From NCBI GenBank assembly GCA_049301135.1, contig JBAQKP010000183.1, positions 1-31,210 of the forward strand: a stretch of 31,210 nt of DNA, given 5' to 3'. The first letter of the stretch is position 1; every line of letters starts with the position of its first letter. The notes under the pieces were generated by a model that ran no database searches, had not been told where the DNA came from, and saw nothing but the letters and a program-made list of their open reading frames with translations. Position numbers and translations under genes: made by a program. Of the stretch, positions 8,901 through 16,685 are shown piece after piece. The stretch comes from JAYXXU01 sp049301135 (GTDB taxonomy: Bacteria; Pseudomonadota; Gammaproteobacteria; Pseudomonadales; Moraxellaceae).

Positions 8901-9799
8901 ACCGCAGCCGCTGACTGAATCGCGTGTTTGACCGTGTCGAGCAAGCGAGGCGTCATGCCTGCTTCAAAATGCGCCTCTAAACCAAATACTTGCTTAAGTC
9001 GCTTGGCTTCAAGTGTACTGACGGCACGGCGTTGCCCCAACTGTAACAGGCTGTCCGCCAACACCGTATCATCGTCCAGACCATGCGTCAGCAATCGCTC
9101 TAAACGAACCAGCAAATACTGTACATCCAGATCGGCGTGCTCACCCGCAGCAAATGCAATCGCCACTTCGTGATATAACGTATGTACCACATGCCAAAGC
9201 GCCGCTTGCTGTAGCGTCGCAGCACCCTGACACATATAATCGGCCACCCGCACAATCGCCTGCCAATCTGCCGCAATCGCGCGTCGATCTAGGATATTTT
9301 TCAGATGAAACCGCATCGCCTGCGCCAACAACAAGCGATTGTGCCGATCAAGCGGATCGGCATGCCATTGAGACTCCAGAATTAAAGACAAATCTGGTTT
9401 TAACCACTCGCGTTGTTTCAGCGGATCACGGGTTAACAGCGGTCGAAAATGATTCACCATCCGATAAATCGCAATCGAATGCCCACGCTTGGTGCGCTGC
9501 ATCTGGGTCAGCTCATCTCTGAGCAAATCAATGCCTAGCGTCAACTCTGGCAACACATGCAAACCAATTTGTCCGTCAGCAATCGCATGACTGAGCTGTT
9601 CTAGTGTCTCAGCCAATACCAATGGTTCGGCCAATTGGGTCATGTGTAGCGTGCCACTGACCTGATGCAGCAACGGGGTGAGCGCCACCAAATCCTGCGC
9701 AGTTTTTGCTTGAGTCACGATTTTACGCGCATCAGCCAGCGTCTCGTCCAAGGCTTCTTTGACCCAATCGAGTGCGAGATAGGACTGTTGTTGATTCAT
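2993..9799 (-). CDS. chpA: ChpA, giant hybrid chemotaxis histidine kinase with multiple Hpt domains
   Basis: A 2268-residue cytoplasmic CheA-type kinase of the type IV pilus chemosensory pathway. Seven histidine-phosphotransfer-like modules are visible by their central His: an N-terminal one at about H45 (LLHQVSGTL), a degenerate one at about H423 (LSHVRGVF), and canonical HTL(K/R)G motifs at about H617, H812, H1029, H1326 and H1528. A CheA P3 dimerisation segment (about 1660-1760) follows, then an HATPase with N-box HMLRNAVDHGIE (about 1852-1863), G1 box DDGRGI (about 1895) and G2 box GRGVGMDVV (about 1945). A CheW-like P5 domain (about 1970-2115) and a C-terminal receiver with phospho-acceptor D2196 (LLDIEMPRMDG) complete it. 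I chose the ATG at 9799 because the longer frame runs into pilK. The start then lies 28 bp after the pilK stop. Substrates would be the PilG and PilH receivers. P. aeruginosa ChpA is of similar size and multi-Hpt layout. Confidence 0.97.
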   Translation of the reverse strand: MNQQQSYLALDWVKEALDETLADARKIVTQAKTAQDLVALTPLLHQVSGTLHMTQLAEPLVLAETLEQLSHAIADGQIGLHVLPELTLGIDLLRDELTQMQRTKRGHSIAIYRMVNHFRPLLTRDPLKQREWLKPDLSLILESQWHADPLDRHNRLLLAQAMRFHLKNILDRRAIAADWQAIVRVADYMCQGAATLQQAALWHVVHTLYHEVAIAFAAGEHADLDVQYLLVRLERLLTHGLDDDTVLADSLLQLGQRRAVSTLEAKRLKQVFGLEAHFEAGMTPRLLDTVKHAIQSAAAVLLQSPATAQVSLQEAERLLNITGWTALADQVSAIVHDLKQSASSQHVQRVHQDLAQLELTLAETILVTSNSADVAPDMLDDARHAAVRESRAALEAVKDALSAYHVSRWDASKLAELPEHLSHVRGVFVILGLSRPADLLDHLADVVSRTLLTQGFEPNWRQVGLLAEAISAIEYYSDQLAGHYQDDRVLDQAELALSTFEQPLTTDAPEVAGGDKLYHDETPLAVLEAAKAEPVAVVSVAAVAISTASPATVAPALSAAAALIELPSDDFDQDDEIREIFIEEAGEVLENIHEYFPQWAADYADIAALKEFRRAFHTLKGSGRMVGARVVGELAWSIESMLNRILDQSVQPNDSMVNLIQQVIELVPTLVQDYADGRVASRDPRQLISVAQALTKGEVPEDISAVSAVAVESQVESPESELETVLLGDVSEVESSAEARTIEAVTVVPVAAALGIDLPPVPTDSFDQDEEICEIFIEEVEEVLEAIAEFFPQWSADFGNIAALKEFRRGFHTLKGSGRMVGARVMGELAWSIENMLNRVLDQTIQPDAEMVGLITDVLACVTPLVDDFKHARAPSIDTAPLMYCANERTAGRIVSMASLMQPVVADSTLSVASVVVAADLLEQATADAIPVTLLAEDREQDEIEQHDIEQDELDIEADAPDAFDDLAEALTHELAELPTEDASEFEIDPQLLEIFIAEAEGYLEDIQSFIQHYPEPAEVTDVLLRAVHTLRGSAGMSGVDSIYRMAMAMESECKRLMRDHQPMQPEHLDLLQQLLMHVQYHLDVVQQHSRSQPLRNEDHALIDRILSAERGLSSVEEAEDSNVVGLVAQLMALEIDDVLDAEWELENQLSSDQYADYIAAMATQSHSLVLATARMPVPTLHQLSMYLHQVYVALAMQPERRSDAQLVELLGNAHAALTRMFDAMAGSQKVPDEQDVLQKIANWIAENTSLVVAEPVIQAVPVSVAPVAAIIVTTPSIDAHNDPELLEIFLEEAEELVQEIDQQFSEWASDPVATAPLMVLQRNLHTLKGGARMARVESLGDFGHELETVYEQLVNGRLQASDELVRFMRHAQDRIAQQVDQLMQQGTSFYCPQELATLQQYLAGQPQALSDFFSTAAVGSSKPTSEAMADRSTEAVAAVAPIANVVATPAPAVVVPASAQPNTAPALRQMQVLAQAWDEGSAPDPEMLEIFLDEAAEIVDHTSTQLASWLANPAQKESLKELQRGLHTLKGGARMAGVESLGDLAHEMEFIYEDLALDKKPNPPLLGRLLAQSHDWLADSIAVLDRGEKPQYPQPLVDALRAFMKQPDSLVALPMMAMTEVPLQGGIQPSNLEALSSTETGHEPPPMQGLFANQSGQDQASNEMIRVSASLMENMINLSGESAINRARIEMDTTTLGTTVEEMGATVQRLVDQLRRMEGELESQILARHQGEMGKYEDFDPLEMDQYSALNQLSKSLSESASDLFDFKATLLEKVRDTEGLLLQQSRLQSELQEGLMKSRLVPFSRLVPRLQRIVRQTSTELGKPAELIVQNAEGELDRTVLERMIAPLEHMLRNAVDHGIETPEQRKAALKPPIGKIVLNVAREGGEIAITLQDDGRGINVEAVRSKAIERSLLAVDAVISDVEIMQFIFHAGLSTAQAVTQISGRGVGMDVVQSEIKLLGGNVSVDSTAGRGSMFSVRLPLTVSVTDALMVRVADRMFAVPLTQIDRIVRVSPTELAKLYRQEDPQYGFESNNYRLRYLGEFIQGNRVPTLDHQATTVPLLLIRQVGQLLAIQVDQLVGSRVEIVVKPVGQQLASVAAVSGATILGDGSVMIILDMVALARQAASNLRRDAATANTEKRKAQTTVMVVDDSVTVRKVTTRLLERQGYAVLTAKDGVDAIAKLEDVTPDIMLLDIEMPRMDGFEVATLVRHNPRIKNLPIIMITSRTGEKHRERAFQIGVNCYMGKPFQEQELLENIHELLGVLSE

Positions 9800-9827
9800 T
9801 GTTTTGTACTCACAAAATTTGCCACGT

Positions 9828-10631
9828 TCACAGCTTAACTCTTTCAAATGCCAGAGTACCCGAATGATCAACCCGTCTCATCTGTGGATGCTGCCAATCC
9901 AACATCTCACCTGGCCCTAATACCAAGATACCGCCCAACTCTAAGCGCTGAACCAGCGCCTCTAAAATATCGCGCCGATCAAATTTTTTGAAATAAATCA
10001 GTACATTTTGACAAAAGATCACATCCAAACGCCGAAACGGTGCAGTCGCAACATCCATCAAATTAAAACGATAAAAACTGACTTGTGACATGAGGGTCGG
10101 ATGAATCTGTGATTCATGCTCAGACAATCGCACACTAAAACGCTCGCGCAAACTGTCTGGGATTTGGTCAAACCGGCGCGCCGCATACACACCGCGCCGC
10201 GCCGTGTTTAAGGCTTGCTCACTGATATCAGTCGCCATGATTTTAAAGCTTTTTAAGGCATGGCGACGCGAGGTCATCGCCAAAGACCACGCCTCCTCGC
10301 CGGTTGAGCAACCCACACTCCACAACGAGACGTCGCGATTCAGATGCGAGAGGTGGCGTGCGACCAGATCATACGAGGGCGAATGACGAAAAAACGCTGT
10401 TTCATGCACCACCAACGCCTCCGCCAAGCGTTGCCACTCGACCACATCTTGACGCACGCGCTGGTAGTAATTCGACATATCCAAATGACATGCTGACATA
10501 CGATCCAGCACTCGACGCTCAAATAACTGGTGCTGCAATACCGGCAGCACCATGCCGAGTCTAGATTGTATCAGCGAACGCCAAAGTGCTGATTGTTCAG
10601 CACTCATGCCAACCTTGGCCACTTCCGCCAT
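9828..10631 (-). CDS. pilK: PilK, CheR-type receptor methyltransferase
   Basis: A 267-residue SAM-dependent methyltransferase expected to methylate glutamates on PilJ, opposing ChpB. It has an N-terminal helical CheR domain (about 10-75) and a Rossmann-like domain with SAM motif I GCSTGEEAWSLA (about 108-119), an ATDIS acidic loop, and the family motif FCQNVLIYF. The ATG at 10631 is preceded by GGAG. A GTG directly before it (10634) is an alternative start that would add one residue. It sits 28 bp after pilJ and 28 bp before chpA, matching the Pseudomonas pilJ-pilK-chpA order. Confidence 0.94.
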   Translation of the reverse strand: MAEVAKVGMSAEQSALWRSLIQSRLGMVLPVLQHQLFERRVLDRMSACHLDMSNYYQRVRQDVVEWQRLAEALVVHETAFFRHSPSYDLVARHLSHLNRDVSLWSVGCSTGEEAWSLAMTSRRHALKSFKIMATDISEQALNTARRGVYAARRFDQIPDSLRERFSVRLSEHESQIHPTLMSQVSFYRFNLMDVATAPFRRLDVIFCQNVLIYFKKFDRRDILEALVQRLELGGILVLGPGEMLDWQHPQMRRVDHSGTLAFERVKL

Positions 10632-10659
10632 CACGACGCTCCATCATCTTTCGAGAGGT

Positions 10660-12792
10660 TTAGCTCATCAGCTCATCATCAGGCAGTGTAAAGCCCGATA
10701 CTGAGTCACGCAGTTCGACCGCCATGTCCGCCAAGTTACCAACCGAACGCGCCGTCGCAATTGTCCCTGCGGTGGTTTGTGTGGTGATCTCTTGAATGAT
10801 GTTCATGGTGTTCGAGATATGACCTGCCGATGCAGCCTGTTGGCGCGCGGCGTTAGAAATGTTCTGAATCAAGTCCGCAAGGCTACGCGAAACCGATTGA
10901 ATCTCACCGAGCGCAACCCCCGCATCTTTGGCCAGACGCGCACCACGCACAACTTCAGAAGTGGTTTGCTCCATTGAGATGACCGCTTCGTTGGTGTCCG
11001 TTTGAATGGTCTTCACCAAGCCTTCGATCTGTTTGGTCGCTGCTGCTGAACGTTCCGCAAGACGCTGAACTTCGTCCGCAACCACCGCAAAACCGCGACC
11101 CGCTTCACCCGCCATCGACGCCTGAATCGCAGCGTTCAAGGCCAAGATGTTGGTTTGGTCGGCAATGTCGTTAATCAAAGATACGATGTCACCAATCTCT
11201 TGTGATGACTCACCGAGACGTTTGATCCGTTTTGCAGTCTCTTGAATCTGCTCACGAATCGTGTCCATCCCTTCGATGGAACGCTGTACCACCTCAGCAC
11301 CGTTATACGCAATCGCAACCGAACGATCCGCAACCGCTGCCGATTCCATCGCGTTGGCCGATACTTGGTCAATCGACACTGCCATTTCGTTTACCGCAGC
11401 CGACGCACCGGCAATCTCTTGTGCTTGGTGTTCAGAGGCTTCGGCCAATTGCATCGCTGTGGTCTGCGTGTCCTGTGACGATGACGCCACACGCAACGCC
11501 GTGTTGTTAATCGCGGATACCAGCAAACGCAACTGGTCGATCGCGAAGTTAACCGAGTCGGCAATCGCACCCGTGAAGTCTTCAGATACCGTTGCATTAA
11601 CGGTCAAGTCACCATCCGCCAAGTCGCCCAATTCATCCAACAGACGCAAAATCGCGGTTTGATTCCGCTCACTTTCGTCTTGGATTTTACGCGCCCGTTC
11701 CGCTTCGATTTCAGCTTCACGGCGTTGACGCTGGGTTTCTTGAATCGTGCGCTGTTGGTCGATTTGCGAACGCATCGAGAACAAACGCCAGAAACACACC
11801 CCGAGGGTCACCAAACCAGCCAGCATCAGCAAACCAGGAATGATGTTGCGCAGACTGCTCGACACTTCTTCTGACAACAACGTCAGTTGATCCAATAGCA
11901 CGACCGACTCAGCCAGCAATTTGGCCGAAGATTCACGCACCAACGAGATCTGTGGTGAACGCACCAAAATTCGGCTAGCGGTGACCTGAATCACTTCGTC
12001 ATAGGCAGTTTTTACGGCAGACAACGATGCACGTGACTCTGCATCTGCAACCCGTGCGACACCCAAACGAGGATCACCGTTCATTTGCGCGGTCAAAATT
12101 TTACCAAAGCTTTCCGCATCGGTTTGGAAGTCGGTTGCTGAAGATACCGAACTGTCATCGCCAATCAATACCGCGTTGATCGAGCGCATAATCCGCTCTG
12201 ACAACACGACTTGGTTTTTGGCCATCACCACCTGACTCGATGCAGTGTTTGAGCGCACCATCGCATCAACCACTGCGTTGTACTCAGACTGCACTTCTGG
12301 CATGACGTCAGAAATCGAACGACCAAAGTCATACAACTCACTCACCGCTTGGCGGTTAGACAAGATGTTGTCGATTTTTTCGTTGATGCCTAACCAAGAC
12401 AATTCAACCGTATCCAATTGGTCACTGGAACGGTGTAAATCAATCACGTTGCTCAGACGCTGGTTGAACTGCTCTTGCGATAACTTTAAGTTACCGAATG
12501 CCTCATCCGAACCACCGACAGCTGCTTCACTGGCGTTTTTTGCAACCTGCTGCGACAACACGCGCAATTCACCCACGTCTTTAATCAAGACGTTACTGCG
12601 TGGCACACTATAAAACAGAAAGAAAAATGCGCCGAGTGTGACCAGTGCTGCAACCAGTGCCACCCATAACAAGGGCTTTGCACGCTGCGGATCACCAAAG
12701 ATACCTGCGGTACGATGCCAAAATCCTGCCAGCGGATTACCAACTCGGGACAGTCCCTTGCCAGTATTGGTTTTTTTTACTACGGAACTCAT
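10660..12792 (-). CDS. pilJ: PilJ, methyl-accepting chemoreceptor of twitching motility
   Basis: A 710-residue inner-membrane receptor, close to the family's usual length. It has a short cytoplasmic N-terminus, TM1 at about 41-63, a helical periplasmic sensor region (about 64-316, PilJ-type), TM2 at about 317-338, a charged Q/R/E-rich coiled coil at about 340-380, a HAMP-like region at about 385-430, and a cytoplasmic signalling domain. The kinase-contacting hairpin tip is unmistakable at about 541-575 (IADQTNILALNAAI, then AGEAGRGFAVVADEV). No C-terminal CheR-tethering pentapeptide is present; the protein ends in LPDDELMS. GGAG lies at good spacing before the ATG. PilJ is thought to monitor pilus retraction and pilin, and passes the signal through PilI to ChpA. 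Confidence 0.97.
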   Translation of the reverse strand: MSSVVKKTNTGKGLSRVGNPLAGFWHRTAGIFGDPQRAKPLLWVALVAALVTLGAFFFLFYSVPRSNVLIKDVGELRVLSQQVAKNASEAAVGGSDEAFGNLKLSQEQFNQRLSNVIDLHRSSDQLDTVELSWLGINEKIDNILSNRQAVSELYDFGRSISDVMPEVQSEYNAVVDAMVRSNTASSQVVMAKNQVVLSERIMRSINAVLIGDDSSVSSATDFQTDAESFGKILTAQMNGDPRLGVARVADAESRASLSAVKTAYDEVIQVTASRILVRSPQISLVRESSAKLLAESVVLLDQLTLLSEEVSSSLRNIIPGLLMLAGLVTLGVCFWRLFSMRSQIDQQRTIQETQRQRREAEIEAERARKIQDESERNQTAILRLLDELGDLADGDLTVNATVSEDFTGAIADSVNFAIDQLRLLVSAINNTALRVASSSQDTQTTAMQLAEASEHQAQEIAGASAAVNEMAVSIDQVSANAMESAAVADRSVAIAYNGAEVVQRSIEGMDTIREQIQETAKRIKRLGESSQEIGDIVSLINDIADQTNILALNAAIQASMAGEAGRGFAVVADEVQRLAERSAAATKQIEGLVKTIQTDTNEAVISMEQTTSEVVRGARLAKDAGVALGEIQSVSRSLADLIQNISNAARQQAASAGHISNTMNIIQEITTQTTAGTIATARSVGNLADMAVELRDSVSGFTLPDDELMS

Positions 12793-12866
12793 TGCCCGTG
12801 CTCCCTATCATTTTCGTCAGGTTTATCCATGATGACTACCGTCTACTCGCTGCAAACACACCTCCC

Positions 12867-13397
12867 CTACTGGGCGGCAGCACTCAAAAATCGAGTATCG
12901 GATACTAGACGACTCGGCAAGAAAATATGCCAGTCCTGCTGGTCTCGCTGGAAACAGCCTTGGGTATAAGGCAAAATTCGTGCCGGTAACTGACCCGCCT
13001 GATGGCGATAGCTGCCTTTTGCAAAGTGCTGAATCCCAAATACCTCATCGACGATCAAGCCGCTAAACAAGCCTGCCTGATCAATCACCATTACTTTGCG
13101 CCGCACATCGGGGCGCAATTGTTCTTGTTGCATGAACACCGATAAATCGGTCAGTGGCAACAAACGGCCACGCACATTTGCCAGCCCGCGCAGCCACGCT
13201 TGCGTGCCTGGCACACTGGTGTATTCAGGCACCGTCAAGACTTCAGAGATTTCGCCGAGTGGCGCGATAAATTGATGACCTAACAAGCTAAAGGCGACAC
13301 CTGACCACCGATCAACCAAGCCATCTCGGCCGCCTTGGCTACGCTGACGGCCACGCTCTGCAAGTCGCAGCAGCTCAATAAAACCACGGGCAGCCAT
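12867..13397 (-). CDS. pilI: PilI, CheW-like coupling protein
   Basis: A 176-residue adaptor linking the PilJ receptor to the ChpA kinase in the membrane-associated array. The CheW fold is visible in WSGVAFSLLGHQFIAPLGEISEVL, in the hallmark segment GLANVRGRLLPLTDL (about 70-85), and in MVIDQAGLFSGLIVDEVFGIQ. The N-terminal 30 residues are Arg/Gly-rich. It starts 4 bp after the pilH stop, which implies tight coupling, and ends 74 bp before pilJ. Confidence 0.93.
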   Translation of the reverse strand: MAARGFIELLRLAERGRQRSQGGRDGLVDRWSGVAFSLLGHQFIAPLGEISEVLTVPEYTSVPGTQAWLRGLANVRGRLLPLTDLSVFMQQEQLRPDVRRKVMVIDQAGLFSGLIVDEVFGIQHFAKGSYRHQAGQLPARILPYTQGCFQRDQQDWHIFLPSRLVSDTRFLSAAAQ

Positions 13398-13401
13398 CGG
13401 C

Positions 13402-13770
13402 TTAACCCGCAGCGAGCAGTTGGGTGATCACTTTCATCAAAGCCGGCTCATCAATCGGCTTGGTCAGATAATCACTTGCCCCTTGACGGCGTCCCCAGAC
13501 CCGATCCGTTTCCTGATCTTTGGTACTGACAATCACCACGGGAATCTTGCTGGTTTCAGCACCACGGGTGATTTGACGGGTGGCTTGAAAGCCATTCATG
13601 CCCGGCATGACCACATCCATCAGCACCAAATCTGGTTTTTCTGCACGCGCTGCTGCAACGCCGTCGGCACCATTGGTGGCCTCGATCACTTGGTGACCGT
13701 TACGCTGTAGAATTTCGCGAAACCGAAACATCTCAGTTGGCGAATCATCAACCACGAGAATTCGTGCCAT
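13402..13770 (-). CDS. pilH: PilH, single-domain response regulator
   Basis: A 122-residue CheY-like receiver with no output domain. The phosphorylation pocket is complete: acidic pair D8/D9, phospho-acceptor D52 (VLMDVVMPGMNG), S82 and K104 (YLTKPID). In Pseudomonas PilH is phosphorylated by ChpA and opposes or drains signal from PilG, affecting pilus retraction. The ATG is preceded by AGAGGA. It lies 21 bp after pilG and 4 bp before pilI. Assignment to PilH rather than PilG is by gene order and by the shorter N-terminus. Confidence 0.94.
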   Translation of the reverse strand: MARILVVDDSPTEMFRFREILQRNGHQVIEATNGADGVAAARAEKPDLVLMDVVMPGMNGFQATRQITRGAETSKIPVVIVSTKDQETDRVWGRRQGASDYLTKPIDEPALMKVITQLLAAG

Positions 13771-13791
13771 CGTTCCTCTCCCTAGATACGA

Positions 13792-14181
13792 TTAGGTACG
13801 ATCAGCGACATACTGACGAATCGCACTAAACAGTTCCTCTTTGCTGAACGGCTTGGTCAAATACTCATCTGAACCGACAATCCGACCTTTGGCTTTATCA
13901 AATAAACCATCTTTAGACGACAGCATGATCACCGGCGTTTGTTTAAACGTGAGGTTGTTTTTGATCAGTGCACAGGTCTGGTAGCCATCGAGTCTTGGCA
14001 TCATGATGTCCACAAAAATAATATCCGGCTTAGAGTCGGCAATTTTTGCAAGCGCATCAAAACCATCGACTGCGGTATATACCGTACAGCCCGCTTTTTG
14101 CAGTAGTGTTTCGGCCGTACGACGAATCGTTTTCGAATCGTCAATCACCATGACCTTTAAACCTTCAAAACTTTCTTCCAT
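13792..14181 (-). CDS. pilG: PilG, single-domain response regulator
   Basis: A 129-residue CheY-like receiver and the first gene of the Pil-Chp operon. Pocket residues are intact: D14/D15 (VIDDSKTIRR), D58 (FVDIMMPRLDGYQ), S88 and K110 (YLTKPF). PilG is the main output of ChpA in Pseudomonas, promoting pilus extension and cAMP signalling. AGGAAGA lies upstream of the ATG at 14181. The gene is transcribed away from the coiled-coil protein gene. The shared upstream stretch has two palindromes, annotated separately. Confidence 0.95.
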   Translation of the reverse strand: MEESFEGLKVMVIDDSKTIRRTAETLLQKAGCTVYTAVDGFDALAKIADSKPDIIFVDIMMPRLDGYQTCALIKNNLTFKQTPVIMLSSKDGLFDKAKGRIVGSDEYLTKPFSKEELFSAIRQYVADRT

Positions 14182-14229
14182 CGCTTCGATCTTCCTGATG
14201 ATATCAACACGCGGTGTGCCCTATTGTTT

Positions 14230-14270
14230 AAGGATCAATTATCCTTTGGCTTGGCTATGTTTTAGCATAG
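14230..14270. promoter_or_regulatory. Two adjacent palindromes upstream of pilG
   Basis: AAGGAT-CAATT-ATCCTT (14230-14246) and CTATG-TTTTAG-CATAG (14255-14270) are both perfect inverted repeats, 49-89 bp upstream of the pilG start in the divergent intergenic region. Their place suggests operator or promoter-linked sites for the Pil-Chp operon, but I recognise no specific regulator consensus, and no clean -35/-10 pair is visible next to them. Confidence 0.35.
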
Positions 14271-14525
14271 TTTGTCCAAGCTTGCCAACGAGATTGCATG
14301 ACCTAGCGGCCAAATATCCCGCCTGAATCCCACCACAATTCGCCCAACATGTTACAACAGTTTTGCAAGCTCCTTGAATTTTTCATGCTTGACTCTCGCA
14401 GTTCAGCACCGAGCAAGCTATGCTACCGCTGCAATACCACGATGATCAGGGGTAAAATACGCCGCGTAATGGTCGGCATATCAGCACGGGAGGCTGTGGG
14501 CAATCGGATGAATATACGGATGAAC

Positions 14526-15188
14526 ATGTTGACAACACGATTACTCATCGCGACGCTGGCTGCTTTGGCCACGCTCCCCACTGTGGCCGTCGCAGAGGCC
14601 GATCGAACCAACAGCCAACAGCCCAAAGCACACTGGTATCGCACCTACGACCAAGGTACTCCCGCACTCAGCTCCACCATCACTGAGCGGCATGTGCGCA
14701 ACGGCTACGAAGCGCTAGATCGAAATATGCAAGTGATCCGGCGAGTGCCTGCGTATATTCCTGCCCAATATGAGCAGCAAAAAGCCCAGCGTGATCGCCT
14801 AGATGCGCAGCGGCAAGCCGACCGCAACCTGATGGCTGTGCATATTTCGTCCGTCCATGCCATCGCCAAACGCGACAGTATGCTCAACGAAATGCAAGCG
14901 CGGCAGCAGTTTCTACAAGTTCAACTAGATGACCTAAAACTCGAATTGGCACGCGATATCGCGGCGGCAGCGGCCTATGAACGACGGCAGCAAGCCATCC
15001 CTGAGCCGATCCGACAACGGCTTGAACTGAAGCGGGAACAAGTCGCGCAAGCTGAAAACAACGTACAAGCACTGGAAAAGCGTCAGCTTGAGGTGATCGG
15101 CGACTATAAAAAAATCGTCGAACGCTTAACCTATATCGAAAGCAATCGCAGCATTTTGCAAGCACCGCCGCGTGCTGTACCGCGATAA
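14526..15188 (+). CDS. Secreted (periplasmic) coiled-coil protein of unknown function
   Basis: About 220 residues; I do not recognise the family. From the ATG at 14526 the N-terminus is a textbook Sec signal peptide (MLTTRLLIATLAALATLPTVAVA, cut in two here: residues 1-12 and 13-23), with likely cleavage after Ala23. In-frame ATGs at 14508 and 14520 are possible alternatives. Most of the mature protein is charged heptad-like sequence rich in Gln, Arg, Glu and Ala (about 75-205), predicted to be a long coiled coil. There are no cysteines after the signal. It is divergent from pilG and precedes the RND adaptor by 278 bp, so a link to either pilus function or efflux is only positional. Confidence 0.75.
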   Translation: MLTTRLLIATLAALATLPTVAVAEADRTNSQQPKAHWYRTYDQGTPALSSTITERHVRNGYEALDRNMQVIRRVPAYIPAQYEQQKAQRDRLDAQRQADRNLMAVHISSVHAIAKRDSMLNEMQARQQFLQVQLDDLKLELARDIAAAAAYERRQQAIPEPIRQRLELKREQVAQAENNVQALEKRQLEVIGDYKKIVERLTYIESNRSILQAPPRAVPR

Positions 15189-15466
15189 CGCATGATTGCA
15201 ACCCTGTGATTCAAAACATAAGGCACTGTCAATCACTTTCAGCGAAAAATCGGTGACTTTTTACAACGAGCAAGCTACAGTGTCGCGGTCAGTCGTTTGC
15301 AGACTTGCAGTCGTTTAACCTCATTTACTGTCCATTTTGGCCATCCCGAGCGGCTTGGCCTCCGCGGTGAGTTAATGCTGTCACTGTCCTTCTGCTGCTG
15401 TACTGAATAACAAGAGGCAACTGCGCTGCGTACTTGCCGGAATAATCTGCTTTGCTGGAGAATATA

Positions 15467-16597
15467 TTGAACCTTCGCTTGCACGGACTGCCTGCACCGC
15501 GTTGTGGCACTGCCGTTATGCTACTCACGCTGGCACTACTCAGCGCCTGCCAACCACGCCCAGATGGCGCAGATACTGACTCAACCACTGCACCTCCTGC
15601 TTTGGAGCTGAATCAGGCTGACTTGGTTCGTGCAACCGAACAAAATCTATCCGCCAGCACTCGCATTACTGGCAGTCTACATGCCCTGCGGCAATCCAGC
15701 CTACATCCACAAAGTGCGGCTATTGTTCAGTCTGTTTTGGTGAATAACGGCGATGCCGTGCAAAAAGGGCAAACCTTAATCACCCTCAACGACCAAGACA
15801 ACCGCTCACGACTGGCGCAGGCACAGGCCAATCTGGCACAAGCGCGTGCCCAACAGATTCTCAGCAACAGCGTACGTGATCGCAATCTGCAACTGTATCG
15901 CAAAGGCTTTATCTCCGAAATCGAGCTAGAACGCAGCAAAGCCGATGCGGCGGCACAGCAAGAACAAGTCAACGCACAACGTGCCATGTTGCAAATCGCC
16001 GAAAAATCCATCCAAGACAGCATATTACGTGCGCCATTATCTGGCGTGATCAGCAATCGAAACGTCGAGGTTGGCCAAACCGTTGCCGGTGGTCAGAACC
16101 TGCTGTCGATTGTCGATCCCAGCAGCATCGAGTTACAAGCCAGCGTTAATGCCGATGCGCAAGCCGCGCTGCAAGTCGGCCAGCCGATCAGCTTTCATGT
16201 GCAAGGACTGCCCGAGCAGCCGTTTGCCGCCACGATTCGACGGATTGCCCCGTTAGCAGATCCGAGCAATCGCAACCTGACCGTATATGCCAGTGTCGAC
16301 AATCCAAATGCACAACTCCGTGCGGGCTTATTTGTCGAAGGCACCTTGCGCTATGGCAAAGTGGAGCGTGGCGTGGTGCTGCCCAAAACCAGCATTCAAA
16401 ACAAAGATGCCAGCAATCCATCCGACTATGTTTGGGTGATTCGCGCCAATCAGATCCAAAAACAACCGATCAGCATTCAAAGCATTGATCCGGTCAGCGA
16501 ACTGGCGTTGGTGCAAGGCTTGCCTGCTGACAGCCAAGTCGTGCGCATCGCGTTGGCACAAGGCGCACAAGGTCGCGCAGTGAAGATCGCACCATAA
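15467..16597 (+). CDS. RND efflux periplasmic adaptor lipoprotein (membrane fusion protein, HlyD/AcrA type)
   Basis: A 376-residue adaptor that bridges an inner-membrane RND pump and an outer-membrane channel. The start is a TTG at 15467: GGAG at 15457-15460 is 6 nt upstream, and this choice gives an Arg-containing n-region, the hydrophobic LLTLALL and a lipobox LSAC with Cys28. The first ATG (15518) would leave almost no n-region. Domains: lipoyl halves around PQSAAIVQSVLVNNGDAV and APLSGVISNRNVEVGQTV, an alpha-hairpin between them (about 110-165), then beta-barrel and membrane-proximal domains (IELQASVNADAQ, LRAGLFVEGTL, VLPKTSIQ). It forms an operon with the permease 88 bp downstream. No TolC-type channel gene is in the window. 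Confidence 0.94.
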   Translation: MNLRLHGLPAPRCGTAVMLLTLALLSACQPRPDGADTDSTTAPPALELNQADLVRATEQNLSASTRITGSLHALRQSSLHPQSAAIVQSVLVNNGDAVQKGQTLITLNDQDNRSRLAQAQANLAQARAQQILSNSVRDRNLQLYRKGFISEIELERSKADAAAQQEQVNAQRAMLQIAEKSIQDSILRAPLSGVISNRNVEVGQTVAGGQNLLSIVDPSSIELQASVNADAQAALQVGQPISFHVQGLPEQPFAATIRRIAPLADPSNRNLTVYASVDNPNAQLRAGLFVEGTLRYGKVERGVVLPKTSIQNKDASNPSDYVWVIRANQIQKQPISIQSIDPVSELALVQGLPADSQVVRIALAQGAQGRAVKIAP

Positions 16598-16609
16598 ATC
16601 AATCACACG

Positions 16610-16630
16610 TGATCAAGGATTGCTTGATCA
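16610..16630. other. Perfect inverted repeat between adaptor and permease genes
   Basis: TGATCAAG (16610-16617) and CTTGATCA (16623-16630) form a perfect 8-bp stem with a 5-nt loop. It sits 12 bp after the adaptor stop and 55 bp before the permease ATG. No U-run follows, so it looks like a processing or stability hairpin, or a partial attenuator within the operon, rather than a terminator. Confidence 0.5.
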
Positions 16631-16685
16631 TGTACGCACTCGTCACGTCGAGATTGACGCAGCATTCGATAGGAAAAGAACTGCC

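Noticed and set aside
9800..9871. N-terminal extension of ChpA by 24 residues
   Set aside because: It overlaps the end of pilK, begins without a good Shine-Dalgarno and shows no family similarity; the ATG at 9799 fits better.
15275..15588. Minus-strand frames upstream of the RND adaptor
   Set aside because: They overlap the adaptor signal region, lack a ribosome-binding site and show no recognisable domain.
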